NCBI GenBank assembly: GCA_949743895.1 | Contig: CATJUX010000023.1 | Span: 1-21,884 of the forward strand | Direction of reading: 5' to 3' | Length of the DNA stretch: 21,884 bases | Source: JANFXS01 sp022791155 | GTDB taxonomy: Bacteria; Bacillota; Clostridia; Lachnospirales; Anaerotignaceae | Part shown: positions 14,291 to 21,801 of the stretch, piece by piece | How positions within the stretch are numbered: position 1 is the stretch's first letter | How the letters are laid out: every line of letters starts with the position of its first letter | The notes under the pieces: model-generated | Databases searched by the model: none | Told to the model about the DNA's origin: nothing | Seen by the model: only the letters and a program-made list of their open reading frames with translations | Translations under genes and position numbers: made by a program

Positions 14291-16162
14291 ATGGACAAAG
14301 GTTCTGCAAAAACTTCAATTAAGAAAAAGATGATATTGGGATTTGTGCTTGTTATGGTTGTTTCGGCGTTGGGTTCAGTTTTTGGCGCTGTCCAGCTGAA
14401 CAAGGCAAAAGAAAAAGCTGGCTGGATATATACATACTATGGCGAAGGCCAAAGAAAGGTCACAGACTTTAAAGCAGAAATTTATAACAACCAAAAACTT
14501 TTGTCTATGGCTATATTGGCTGAAACACCTGCTGAACGCCAGGAACTTATTAAAGATGTAGACGAGAGCATAACGAATCTTGATAACACTGTTGCAGAGG
14601 TTGCTGGAGTTCTTGTGAACGATGAAGACAAACAAAGCCTCAATGATGTTGCCACACTTGGTGAAAATTATAAAAAAGTTAAATCTGAAATTGAAGAATA
14701 TATATCGGATGACGATCTTGAAACAGCAAGAAAATTGTTTATGAATGAACTTATGCCAATTTCTGATGACATCACAAGTGTTATGAATGGAGTCATTGCC
14801 AACCAAAAGGCTCATGGCGAAAAAGAGATCAAATCTTTGCTTTCAATGATTATTGGTTCAATTGTGGTGATCACTGCAAGCATTGTTGTCGCTGTCATAA
14901 TATCAATGTTTTTGGCTTTCAAAATTTCAGGAGGAATCAGCAGGGCTGTCAAAAACCTTTTGTTTGGCATGGAATCTTTGTATGTTGGAGAGCTTGACAA
15001 GCGCATTGATGTTACATCAAATGATGAACTTGGAGTCATTTCTGAAAGATTCAATGCAAGCTGCCAGAGGCTTAATGAATATGTTTTGGAAGTTAACAAA
15101 GCCATGTCAAAACTTGCAGATGGAGACTTGACAGCCAAAATGGATGTTGAATTTAAGGGCGTTTTTCTTGAAATGGAGAAGAACATAACAAAAACAATCA
15201 AATCGCAAAATGACATTATGAGAAACATCGAAAATTCTTCGGAACAAGTTGCAAGCAGCTCACAGCAGGTTTCTGAAAGCGCTCAATCCTTTGCGCAGGG
15301 AGCAACTGAACAAGCCAGTTCAATTGAAGAACTCATGGCGACAATTAATGAAGTTGCAAATGATGTTAAAAACACAGCAGCCAATGCGAAAGAATCAAGT
15401 GATCGTTCTTCAGAGGCCATGGAATTTGCTGGAAATGCCAATGGCAAAATGAAAGAAATGGTTGAGGCCATGAAACAAATCAGCCTCAAATCTTCAGAGA
15501 TCAGCAAAATCATCAAAACAATTGAAGACATTGCTTTCCAAAAAAATATATTGGCACTTAATGCCGCTGTTGAAGCTGCAAGAGCCGGAAGTGCAGGAAA
15601 AGGATTTGCGGTTGTGGCTGACGAAGTCAGGAACCTTGCTTCAAAGAGCGCTGAGGCAGCAAGCGACACAACAAGACTGATTGAAGATTCAATATCAGCT
15701 GTCAACAGCGGACAGTCTCTTGCAGAAGAAGTTGCCAAAGCAATGGAGGAGACAACGGGAAAAGTTGTGGATTCAGTTGATCTTGTCAAAGAAATTGCTG
15801 AGGGTGCAAGAAGACAGGCTGATGCCATTGAACAGATAAGCATAGGAGTTGATCAAATTTCCTCCGTTGTTCAAACCGAATCGGCAACAGCAGAAGAAAG
15901 TGCCGCCGCAAGCAAGGAATTGTCCGATCAGGCAAGTGAACTTGAACGAATACTTTCCAATTTCAAGCTTAGCAACGATTTTTCGAGTTATGACACGTAT
16001 GCGAAAAATAAACAGACTTTTAATAACAGCTATTCAAACAATAATGGTTATTCAAACAATAATGGTTATTCAAACAATAACAGCTATTCAAGCACTCAGT
16101 TAGAAGACTATGACGAGCCAAGCTATGAGGCTCCTCAAAGTTATGACATGTCGAAATATTGA
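14291..16162 (+). CDS. Methyl-accepting chemotaxis protein with 4HB sensor domain
   Basis: A 623-residue transmembrane chemoreceptor. TM1 (about residues 14-35) and TM2 (about 180-208) flank an extracellular four-helix-bundle-like sensor of ~145 residues. One, perhaps two, HAMP units follow (about 209-300), then the long coiled-coil signalling domain. The hairpin tip ALNAAVEAARAG is intact and followed by KGFAVVADEVRNLA, so CheA/CheW coupling is expected. The adjacent position has Lys (AFQKNIL) where Thr is usual. The tail (about 570-623) is Tyr/Ser/Asn-rich with NNNGYS repeats and ends DMSKY, with no NWETF-like CheR/CheB tether. The frame is open upstream to 14201, but GGGAGGA (14276-14282), 8 nt before the ATG at 14291, fixes the start. 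Ligand unknown. Monocistronic, with its own promoter and terminator. Confidence 0.93.
   Translation: MDKGSAKTSIKKKMILGFVLVMVVSALGSVFGAVQLNKAKEKAGWIYTYYGEGQRKVTDFKAEIYNNQKLLSMAILAETPAERQELIKDVDESITNLDNTVAEVAGVLVNDEDKQSLNDVATLGENYKKVKSEIEEYISDDDLETARKLFMNELMPISDDITSVMNGVIANQKAHGEKEIKSLLSMIIGSIVVITASIVVAVIISMFLAFKISGGISRAVKNLLFGMESLYVGELDKRIDVTSNDELGVISERFNASCQRLNEYVLEVNKAMSKLADGDLTAKMDVEFKGVFLEMEKNITKTIKSQNDIMRNIENSSEQVASSSQQVSESAQSFAQGATEQASSIEELMATINEVANDVKNTAANAKESSDRSSEAMEFAGNANGKMKEMVEAMKQISLKSSEISKIIKTIEDIAFQKNILALNAAVEAARAGSAGKGFAVVADEVRNLASKSAEAASDTTRLIEDSISAVNSGQSLAEEVAKAMEETTGKVVDSVDLVKEIAEGARRQADAIEQISIGVDQISSVVQTESATAEESAAASKELSDQASELERILSNFKLSNDFSSYDTYAKNKQTFNNSYSNNNGYSNNNGYSNNNSYSSTQLEDYDEPSYEAPQSYDMSKY
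16031..16084 (+). repeat. 18-bp in-frame tandem repeat in the chemoreceptor tail
   Basis: Three tandem 18-bp units starting at 16031, 16049 and 16067. The first two are identical and the third differs only in its last four bases. Partial copies flank the array. Each unit encodes YSNNNG/S, so gain or loss of a unit would keep the reading frame. Confidence 0.85.
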
Positions 16163-16187
16163 TAGTTTTTTGAACTTATGTTAATGC

Positions 16188-16226
16188 AAAGCCTTCCAAT
16201 GTGATTTTATCTTTGGAAGGCTTTTT
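16188..16226 (+). terminator. Intrinsic terminator after the chemoreceptor gene
   Basis: A perfect 12-bp stem (AAAGCCTTCCAA at 16188-16199 with its complement at 16213-16224), a 13-nt loop and five T at 16222-16226. It lies 25 nt after the stop codon. Confidence 0.9.
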
Positions 16227-16338
16227 GTGTTTTGGCAAAACATGATTGGCATTTGTCGACAAAAAATTGATTGGCCAAGTTTTCAAAAATATTTGAGGTC
16301 TTGAAAGTTTTTTGTTGACTGCATAATGTAAAGCGCTG

Positions 16339-16366
16339 AAAAAATTGAATTTGTTTGTTCAATTTT
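16339..16366 (-). terminator. Probable intrinsic terminator of the alarmone synthetase gene
   Basis: On the minus strand AAAATTGAA (16366-16358) pairs with TTCAATTTT (16349-16341) around an 8-nt loop, and the run of T continues to 16339. The 9-bp stem has only two G:C pairs, so it is weak. It lies about 60 nt past the stop codon. The remainder of 16227-16428 shows nothing else. Confidence 0.5.
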
Positions 16367-16428
16367 AGTTTTGTAATGTGTTCATAAATTTGACAATAGT
16401 TTGCAATGATTTGAAAAGTTTTGTGGCA

Positions 16429-17193
16429 TCAATTATAATTTGGGCGGATAAGCCCATTTGAGAGCCTTTCCAACTTGCACATTGTGTCGTCTTCAATGGG
16501 TTCGCTGTTGGCATCAATTTCATTTCGTATGTTCAGCATTTCCCTGTCCAGAGATGATATTATTTCAGCACAGTTGTATAACCGGCTTGTGATCATGCTT
16601 TCATTTGGTATGTTTCTTTTATATTTAAGCTTGTGTTCCAAACTGGCCCAAAAATCCATGGCGATTGTGCGAAACTGAATTTCAACACGTATGTTTTCTT
16701 TTCTGTCTGAAAAAAACACTGGTATCTCAACAATGATATGGTAGCTTCTGTAGCCATTTGGCTTTGGATTTTTTATGTAATCTTTGACCTTTATAAGCGT
16801 TATGTCGTCTTGACTTGTGAGCATGTCCGAAACTTTATATATGTCATCTATAAATGAGCAAATGACCCTTATTCCGGCAACATCGTTCAAATTTCTTATA
16901 ATGGAGTCATATGAAATTTCACAACTTCTTGATTTGAGTTTTCTGATGATGCTCATGGGTTTTTTGATGCGCTGTGTTATGAACTCTATTGGATTTCTGT
17001 TGCAGCGCATTGCAAGATCGTCATTTAATGTTTCAAGCTTTGTTCGAATCTCGCGTATGGCTGAGTTATACATCATCATCAGCTCTTGGAACTGGAGCGT
17101 TTGTTCTATAAAAAGTTCGGTGTTTTTTGACATTTGATGCTGGCTTTCAGCTAAATTAATTTTGTTTTTTATTAAAGCTTTTGTGTCCCTCAT
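16429..17193 (-). CDS. relQ: Small alarmone synthetase, (p)ppGpp synthetase (RelQ/YjbM-like)
   Basis: A 254-residue protein with a single RelA/SpoT synthetase domain and no HD hydrolase, TGS or ACT domain, so it makes but should not degrade (p)ppGpp. Key family segments are DVAGIRVICSF (about residue 105-115), NPKPNGYRSYHIIVEIP, VEIQFRT and AMDFWASLEHKLKYK. These hold the Asp/Glu, Tyr and Arg/Lys residues used for GTP/GDP and ATP binding. The first ~60 residues and the acidic C-terminal stretch are helical, as in tetrameric SAS1 (RelQ/YjbM) proteins. AAGGAG is 9 nt before the ATG. It converges on the chemoreceptor gene and diverges from gatC. RelQ versus RelP was judged by overall resemblance to YjbM, not by a tree. 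Confidence 0.88.
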   Translation of the reverse strand: MRDTKALIKNKINLAESQHQMSKNTELFIEQTLQFQELMMMYNSAIREIRTKLETLNDDLAMRCNRNPIEFITQRIKKPMSIIRKLKSRSCEISYDSIIRNLNDVAGIRVICSFIDDIYKVSDMLTSQDDITLIKVKDYIKNPKPNGYRSYHIIVEIPVFFSDRKENIRVEIQFRTIAMDFWASLEHKLKYKRNIPNESMITSRLYNCAEIISSLDREMLNIRNEIDANSEPIEDDTMCKLERLSNGLIRPNYN

Positions 17194-17244
17194 ATGTCAG
17201 TTCTCCTTTACTAAGCCGTTAAAATGAATTCAACATATAATACG

Positions 17245-17272
17245 ATTATATCACATTTTTTGTCTACAGCAA
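17245..17272 (-). promoter_or_regulatory. Extended -10 promoter of the alarmone synthetase gene
   Basis: On the minus strand TATAAT (17245-17250) is preceded by TGA as an extended -10, with a poor -35 (TTGCTG, 17267-17272) at 16 bp. The 11-nt string TGTGATATAAT is identical to that in the chemoreceptor promoter. Confidence 0.6.
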
Positions 17273-17309
17273 ATTTATTGACAACAATATTGCATCATGT
17301 GCGTTGATT

Positions 17310-17338
17310 TTGGGCTAAAATTATGTTATTGTTATAAA
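17310..17338 (+). promoter_or_regulatory. Extended -10 promoter of the gatCAB operon
   Basis: TTGGGC (17310-17315), 17 bp, then TATAAA (17333-17338) preceded by TGT. Transcription would begin near 17345. The ~80-nt leader holds a small 6-bp hairpin, GTGTTT-TTGA-AAACAC (17384-17399), 11 nt before the gatC SD. Confidence 0.55.
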
Positions 17339-17424
17339 ATAGATTTTGTGTGCAACTGGACTAAAGGTTTGTATGGCAAAAAAGTGTTTTTGAAAACACA
17401 AATATTGTGCAAGGAGAGAGCTCA

Positions 17425-17712
17425 ATGAAGATTACTGATGAAATTATTGACTATATTGGTGTTTTGGCACGGCTCAGACTTGAGGAAAATGAAAAGGAAA
17501 GTGCAAAAAGCGAGCTTGAGAAAATCATTAACTATATGGATGTTTTGAACAGCCTTGACACATCAAATGTTGAGGAAATGAGCCACGCTTTTCCTGTCAA
17601 AAACGTTTTTAGAGATGACGTTGTTGGAGAGTCTGTCAACAGAGACTTGATAACATTGAATGCTCCTGAAAAGAAAGATGGCTGTTTCAAGGTTCCAAAA
17701 ACGGTTGAATGA
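17425..17712 (+). CDS. gatC: Asp-tRNA(Asn)/Glu-tRNA(Gln) amidotransferase subunit C
   Basis: A 95-residue subunit that wraps around GatA and stabilises the GatCAB complex. The N-terminal helix pattern (ITDEIIDYIGVLARLRLEENEKESAKSELEKIINYMDVLNSLDTSNVEEMSH) and the C-terminal LNAPEKKDGCFKVPKTVE are typical. An in-frame GTG at 17407 would add six residues, but it precedes the SD AAGGAGAG (17411-17418); the ATG at 17425 is correctly spaced. First gene of gatCAB; gatA starts 13 nt after its stop. Together the three subunits amidate mischarged Glu-tRNA(Gln), and often Asp-tRNA(Asn), with ammonia from glutamine. Confidence 0.95.
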   Translation: MKITDEIIDYIGVLARLRLEENEKESAKSELEKIINYMDVLNSLDTSNVEEMSHAFPVKNVFRDDVVGESVNRDLITLNAPEKKDGCFKVPKTVE

Positions 17713-17725
17713 GGGAGGAAAAGAC

Positions 17726-19198
17726 ATGGAGTTCAACAGCATGACAGCACTTGAAGCTGGTGCAAAGATAAAAAATAAAGAAATTGGCGTTGAAGAAATC
17801 ACAAAATATGCGCTTGAAAACATTGAAAAGGTTGACAGAAAATATCATGCATTTGTTGAAATTTGCGGCGAAAGAGCCATGAAACAGGCGGCAGAGGTTC
17901 AGAAAAAAATTGATGATGGAATTTTGACATCGCCTTTGGCCGGAGTCCCTATGGCTGTAAAAGACAACATGTGCACAAAAGGCATATTGACAACGTGTTC
18001 TTCAAAAATTTTGAGCGGATTCAAGCCAACATATTCTTCCACTGCCGTGAAGCGCCTTGAGGAAGCGGGAGCAGTGCTTTTGGGCAAGCTTAACATGGAT
18101 GAGTTTGCCATGGGTTCAACAACAGAAACGTCATTTTATGGCCCAACCATAAATCCGTGGGGAGAGAACAGAGCGCCGGGAGGCTCAAGCGGCGGTTCGG
18201 CAGTTGCTGTTGCAGCGGGCGAGGCTTATTATACCCTTGGTTCGGACACAGGCGGGTCAATAAGACAGCCGTGTGCATTTTGCGGGATCACCGGAATAAA
18301 GCCGACCTATGGAACGGTTTCAAGATATGGACTTATAGCATATGCTTCATCGCTGGATCAAATAGGGCCTATGGGCAAAAATGTTGAAGACATTGCAGAG
18401 GTTTTGTCTGTGATAAGCGGACATGATGCGAAAGACAGCACATCTGTGAACATGGAACCAATCAAAATCAAGCTGGACAGCAACATGAAGGGCATGAAAA
18501 TTGGCTTGCCAAAAGACTATTTTGGAGACGGGCTGAATTTGGAAGTTAAAAAAAGTGTTCTTGAAGCTGTCAAAAAGTTGGAAGAACTTGGTGCATGTGT
18601 TGAGGAATTTGAAATGCCATCACTCAAATATGCAATACCCGCATATTATATAATTGCATGTGCTGAAGCAAGCAGCAACCTGTCAAGGTTTGATGGAATA
18701 AAATATGGCTATTCGGCACCAGACTTTGATGATTTGACAGATCTCTACTATAAATCAAGAAGCCAGGGTTTTGGAATGGAAGTCAAAAGAAGAATACTTA
18801 TAGGGGCTTTTGTTTTGTCAAGTGGATACTATGATGCATATTATAAAAAGGCGCTGAAGGTTAAGGCTGTCATCAAAGAAAGTTTTGATGACGCTTTCAA
18901 AAAATATGATGCCATTTTGAGTCCAACAGCCCCAACAACGGCGCTCAAAATTGGAGAAAACCTCAATGATCCACTCAAGATGTATCTTGGAGATATATAT
19001 ACTGTTTCGGTGAATTTGGCTGGTTTGCCTTCATTGGTTGTGCCATGCGGGTTTGACAGCGAGGGACTTCCAATTGGCCTTCAGATTACAGGAAAGCCTT
19101 TTAGTGAAAACACTATAATGAATGTTGGATACGCCTTTCAGCAAAACACTGATTATCACAATATGAAACCTGTTGTTGCAGCAGATAAGGAGGCGTAA
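17726..19198 (+). CDS. gatA: Asp-tRNA(Asn)/Glu-tRNA(Gln) amidotransferase subunit A (amidase)
   Basis: A 490-residue amidase-signature enzyme that releases ammonia from glutamine for GatB. With the start at 17726 the catalytic triad falls at Lys79 (MAVKDN), Ser154 (PGGSSGGS) and Ser178 (GSDTGGSIRQP), the same numbers as in the well-studied Staphylococcus protein. This supports the start choice. The frame is open upstream to 17660, inside gatC, but GGAGG at 17714-17718 lies 7 nt before the ATG. Length is normal and all signature blocks are intact. It is separated from gatB by only 2 nt, so the subunits are likely translated in coupled fashion. Confidence 0.97.
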   Translation: MEFNSMTALEAGAKIKNKEIGVEEITKYALENIEKVDRKYHAFVEICGERAMKQAAEVQKKIDDGILTSPLAGVPMAVKDNMCTKGILTTCSSKILSGFKPTYSSTAVKRLEEAGAVLLGKLNMDEFAMGSTTETSFYGPTINPWGENRAPGGSSGGSAVAVAAGEAYYTLGSDTGGSIRQPCAFCGITGIKPTYGTVSRYGLIAYASSLDQIGPMGKNVEDIAEVLSVISGHDAKDSTSVNMEPIKIKLDSNMKGMKIGLPKDYFGDGLNLEVKKSVLEAVKKLEELGACVEEFEMPSLKYAIPAYYIIACAEASSNLSRFDGIKYGYSAPDFDDLTDLYYKSRSQGFGMEVKRRILIGAFVLSSGYYDAYYKKALKVKAVIKESFDDAFKKYDAILSPTAPTTALKIGENLNDPLKMYLGDIYTVSVNLAGLPSLVVPCGFDSEGLPIGLQITGKPFSENTIMNVGYAFQQNTDYHNMKPVVAADKEA

Positions 19199-19200
19199 AT

Positions 19201-20634
19201 ATGGAGTTTCTGACTACATTGGGACTTGAAGTTCACACTGAACTTTCAACAAAAACCAAAATATTTTGTTCATGCTCAACTCAATTTGGAGGAGAGCCAA
19301 ACACACACGTGTGTGAAGTTTGCAGCGGCATGCCTGGAACACTTCCTGTGCTCAACAAGCAGGTTGTTGAATATGCCATAAGGGCTGGAATTGCTACAAA
19401 TTGTGAGATAACAAAATATAATAAATTTGACAGAAAAAATTATTTCTATCCCGATCTTCCAAAAGCATATCAAGTTTCGCAGCTCTATCTCCCAATTTGT
19501 CAAAACGGCCACATTGACATTGAGGCCAATGGCATCAAAAAGTCAATAAGGATCAAAGAAATTCATATGGAAGAAGACGCCGGAAAACTGATACATGATC
19601 CTTTTGATGACTGCACGCTTGTGGACTATAACCGCTGCGGAGTGCCTCTGCTTGAAATTGTGTCGGAGCCTGATTTTGAGAATGGCGAGGAAGTCATTGC
19701 CTACTTGACAAAATTGAAAGCAATATTACAATATATAGGAGTTTCGGACTGCAAAATGGAGCAAGGCTCTTTGCGCGCTGACGTTAATCTTTCTGTGAGG
19801 CCGGTTGGCAAAAAGGAATTTGGAACGAGAACTGAAATGAAAAACATAAATTCTTTCAGAGCCATAGCAAGAGCCATTGAAGGTGAGCGGGAGCGTCAAA
19901 TTGAGCTGATTGAAGACGGAAAGGCTGTTGTTCAGGAAACGAGGCGTTGGGACGACGGCAAGGGCGAAAGCTATTCAATGAGAAGCAAAGAGAACGCTCA
20001 GGATTATAGATATTTTCCAGAGCCCGATCTTGTTCCAATTGAAATTGATGATGCATGGATTGAAAGAATTAAAAAAGAGATGCCAGAACTTCCGGATGTT
20101 AAAAAAAGAAGATATATTGAAAACTATAATCTTCCGGAATATGATGTTGACATAATCACAGCTTCAAAATATCTTGTTGATATATTTGAAAAGGCATTGG
20201 AAGTTTGTGATGAGCCGAAAGACGTTTCAAACTGGATTATGGTTGAAGTGCTTAGAATGGCGGCTGAAACATCAACGGAGGTTGAAAACATAAATTTTGA
20301 TGCCGCGAATTTGGGAAAACTGATTCTGCTTATCAAAAACAAAGTTATAAACAGGGGAACGGCAAAAGAGGTTTTTGAAAAAATGTTCACTGAAAATGTG
20401 GATCCCGAAAAATATGTCAAGGAAAATGGTTTGGAAATGATGAATGATGACAGTGCTGTTCTTGCTGTTGTTTTGAATGTGATTGAAAACAATCCAAAAA
20501 GTATAGCAGAATTTAAGGCCGGAAATGAGAAAGTGGCCAAATTTTTGATGGGACAGTGCATGAAGCAGCTTAAGGGAAAGGCCGATCCTGCTTCTGTGAA
20601 CAGTGTTATATCAGCGGAACTGGCCAAGCTTTGA
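19201..20634 (+). CDS. gatB: Asp-tRNA(Asn)/Glu-tRNA(Gln) amidotransferase subunit B
   Basis: A 477-residue subunit that binds the mischarged tRNA, activates its carboxyl group by phosphorylation and receives ammonia through a channel from GatA. The cradle domain begins LGLEVHTELSTKTKIFCSCS. Cys23, Cys25, Cys38 and Cys41 form the CxC...CxxC zinc site. Conserved MEEDAGK, DYNRCGVPLLEIVSEPD and SLRADVNLSVR blocks follow. The C-terminal ~150 residues form the helical and YqeY-like tRNA-binding tail, complete to VISAELAKL. AAGGAGG lies 8 nt before the ATG. It ends the operon and is followed by a strong terminator. Confidence 0.97.
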   Translation: MEFLTTLGLEVHTELSTKTKIFCSCSTQFGGEPNTHVCEVCSGMPGTLPVLNKQVVEYAIRAGIATNCEITKYNKFDRKNYFYPDLPKAYQVSQLYLPICQNGHIDIEANGIKKSIRIKEIHMEEDAGKLIHDPFDDCTLVDYNRCGVPLLEIVSEPDFENGEEVIAYLTKLKAILQYIGVSDCKMEQGSLRADVNLSVRPVGKKEFGTRTEMKNINSFRAIARAIEGERERQIELIEDGKAVVQETRRWDDGKGESYSMRSKENAQDYRYFPEPDLVPIEIDDAWIERIKKEMPELPDVKKRRYIENYNLPEYDVDIITASKYLVDIFEKALEVCDEPKDVSNWIMVEVLRMAAETSTEVENINFDAANLGKLILLIKNKVINRGTAKEVFEKMFTENVDPEKYVKENGLEMMNDDSAVLAVVLNVIENNPKSIAEFKAGNEKVAKFLMGQCMKQLKGKADPASVNSVISAELAKL

Positions 20635-20664
20635 ATTGCAGTTTTATAGAAAATGTTAAAATTG

Positions 20665-20698
20665 GTGCCCAGCTTTTTGAGTTGGGCACTGATTTTTT
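20665..20698 (+). terminator. Intrinsic terminator of gatCAB
   Basis: A 9-bp stem (GTGCCCAGC at 20665-20673 with GTTGGGCAC at 20681-20689, one G:T wobble), a 7-nt loop and six T at 20693-20698. It lies 31 nt after gatB. Confidence 0.9.
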
Positions 20699-21020
20699 GT
20701 TTGATGGCACTGAAATTGTGCTTGGCATATTGTTGGGAAATTGGAATTCAGAAAAATATTTTAGATATTAAAACATTTTTTGATTTTTATTTACAAAATG
20801 TAAATGTGTATGCGAGAAGCGCCAAAAGACTTCTGGCGTTATATTGGTTGGATCAAGTTTATGCAAATGAAGAAAAAAGATTTCCCATGGAAAGGCATGC
20901 ATGCCGTTTTTAACAGAAGATAGAGCAAATTTTTTAATGCGTCATGGCTAAAACTATGTTTTGAATTAGCATTATTATTTTAGATCAAGGTTTATATAAA
21001 TAGTGTTTTATGTTGAATTT
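20699..21020. other. Unassigned intergenic region before pyrH
   Basis: No gene is convincing here. The region contains three symmetric elements. ATTTACA-AAA-TGTAAAT (20789-20805) is a perfect 7-bp dyad. CGCCA/TGGCG arms lie near 20820-20839. A 12-bp palindrome, GGCATGCATGCC (20894-20905), is followed by five T. An open frame from 20653 runs through the gatB terminator to 20913 but has no proper SD and no recognisable protein. A small RNA or regulator-binding sites are possible. Confidence 0.4.
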
Positions 21021-21049
21021 TTGCCAAATGTATGGTAAATTATTATAGA
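21021..21049 (+). promoter_or_regulatory. Probable promoter of pyrH
   Basis: TTGCCA (21021-21026), 17 bp, then TATAGA (21044-21049), 5/6 and 4/6 matches to the sigma-A consensus. Transcription would start near 21056, leaving a leader of ~40 nt that consists mainly of the hairpin around the SD. Confidence 0.5.
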
Positions 21050-21067
21050 AAGAAATTACATTTTTAT

Positions 21068-21092
21068 TTTAGCGGTTTTGAGGAGGGCTAAA
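21068..21092 (+). promoter_or_regulatory. Hairpin enclosing the pyrH ribosome-binding site
   Basis: TTTAGC (21068-21073) can pair with GCTAAA (21087-21092), placing the SD GAGGAGG (21080-21086) in a 13-nt loop 4 nt before the ATG. The linear SD-to-ATG distance is 10 nt, rather long. The fold could expose or hinder the SD. Confidence 0.4.
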
Positions 21093-21096
21093 TCTA

Positions 21097-21801
21097 ATGT
21101 ATAACAGGATTGTACTCAAGCTGAGCGGAGAGGCGCTTGCAGGTGACAAAAAAGGAATCCATTTTGAAAATAGCGTAATTAAAGCCCTTGTGATTCAGAT
21201 AAAGGAGATAATAGAAAAAGGAATTGAAACAGCAATTGTTGTTGGAGGAGGAAATTTTTGGAGAGGCCGTGGAGCTGACTCCGATATGGACAGAACAAAG
21301 GCCGATCAAATAGGCATGCTGGCAACAGTTATGAACGCCATATATCTTGCGGATTTTTTTCGCCAAGAAGGTGTTGAGGCTGTTGTTCAAACGCCTTTTA
21401 AGTGCGGAACAATGACAGAGGAGTTTTCGAAAGAAAGTGCGCTTAAACACATTAAAAGCGGAAAAGCTGTCATATTTGCTGGCGGGCTTGGACATCCAAT
21501 GTTTTCGACAGACACAATAACTGCACTCAGGGGGGCTGAACTTGAGGCGGATGCGCTTTTTTTTGCAAAGAATGTTGATGGGGTTTATGACAGTGACCCC
21601 AATGACAACCCAAATGCTAAAAAAATTGACGAAATAAAATGTGAAGATATAATTAAAAATAATTTGAAAGTTATAGATTTGACAGCAGCTTCTCTTTGTT
21701 TTGAACAAAAAATACCTGTTGTTATATTTGGGCTCAATGAAGAAAACAGCATATCACGTGCTGTTGGGGGCGAAAAAATAGGAACGGTTGTCACTGTGTG
21801 A
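21097..21801 (+). CDS. pyrH: UMP kinase
   Basis: A 234-residue amino-acid-kinase-family enzyme that phosphorylates UMP to UDP with ATP, an essential cytoplasmic step of pyrimidine nucleotide synthesis. Visible blocks are LKLSGEALAG (phosphate binding), VVGGGNFWRGR, MDRTKADQIGMLATVMNA, FSTDTITALRG and AKNVDGVYDSDP. The usual GGTGNP loop reads GGLGHP here, and the tail has FGLNEENSISRA, which I recall from a clostridial subgroup. GAGGAGG precedes the ATG. The usual upstream partners rpsB-tsf are absent: gatCAB lies upstream, behind a terminator. No frr begins in the remaining 83 nt. Enzyme identity is secure. Confidence 0.94.
   Translation: MYNRIVLKLSGEALAGDKKGIHFENSVIKALVIQIKEIIEKGIETAIVVGGGNFWRGRGADSDMDRTKADQIGMLATVMNAIYLADFFRQEGVEAVVQTPFKCGTMTEEFSKESALKHIKSGKAVIFAGGLGHPMFSTDTITALRGAELEADALFFAKNVDGVYDSDPNDNPNAKKIDEIKCEDIIKNNLKVIDLTAASLCFEQKIPVVIFGLNEENSISRAVGGEKIGTVVTV

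Noticed and set aside
15283..15843. 186-codon open frame antisense to the chemoreceptor
   Set aside because: Its Ser/Ala-rich composition mirrors the coiled-coil codons on the other strand; no motif or SD.
16031..16084. Possible CRISPR or noncoding repeat array
   Set aside because: The units are 18 bp, directly adjacent without spacers, and inside the chemoreceptor reading frame.
20124..20627. 167-codon open frame antisense to gatB
   Set aside because: It is a shadow of a secure gene; low-complexity Ser/Phe/Ile content and no domain.
20653..20913. 86-codon open frame after gatB
   Set aside because: It spans the gatB terminator hairpin and T-run, lacks a spaced SD, and its product resembles nothing I recognise.
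21094..21708. 204-codon open frame antisense to pyrH
   Set aside because: It lies wholly opposite a clear UMP kinase gene, is rich in Cys/Phe/Asn as expected of a shadow frame, and has no SD.
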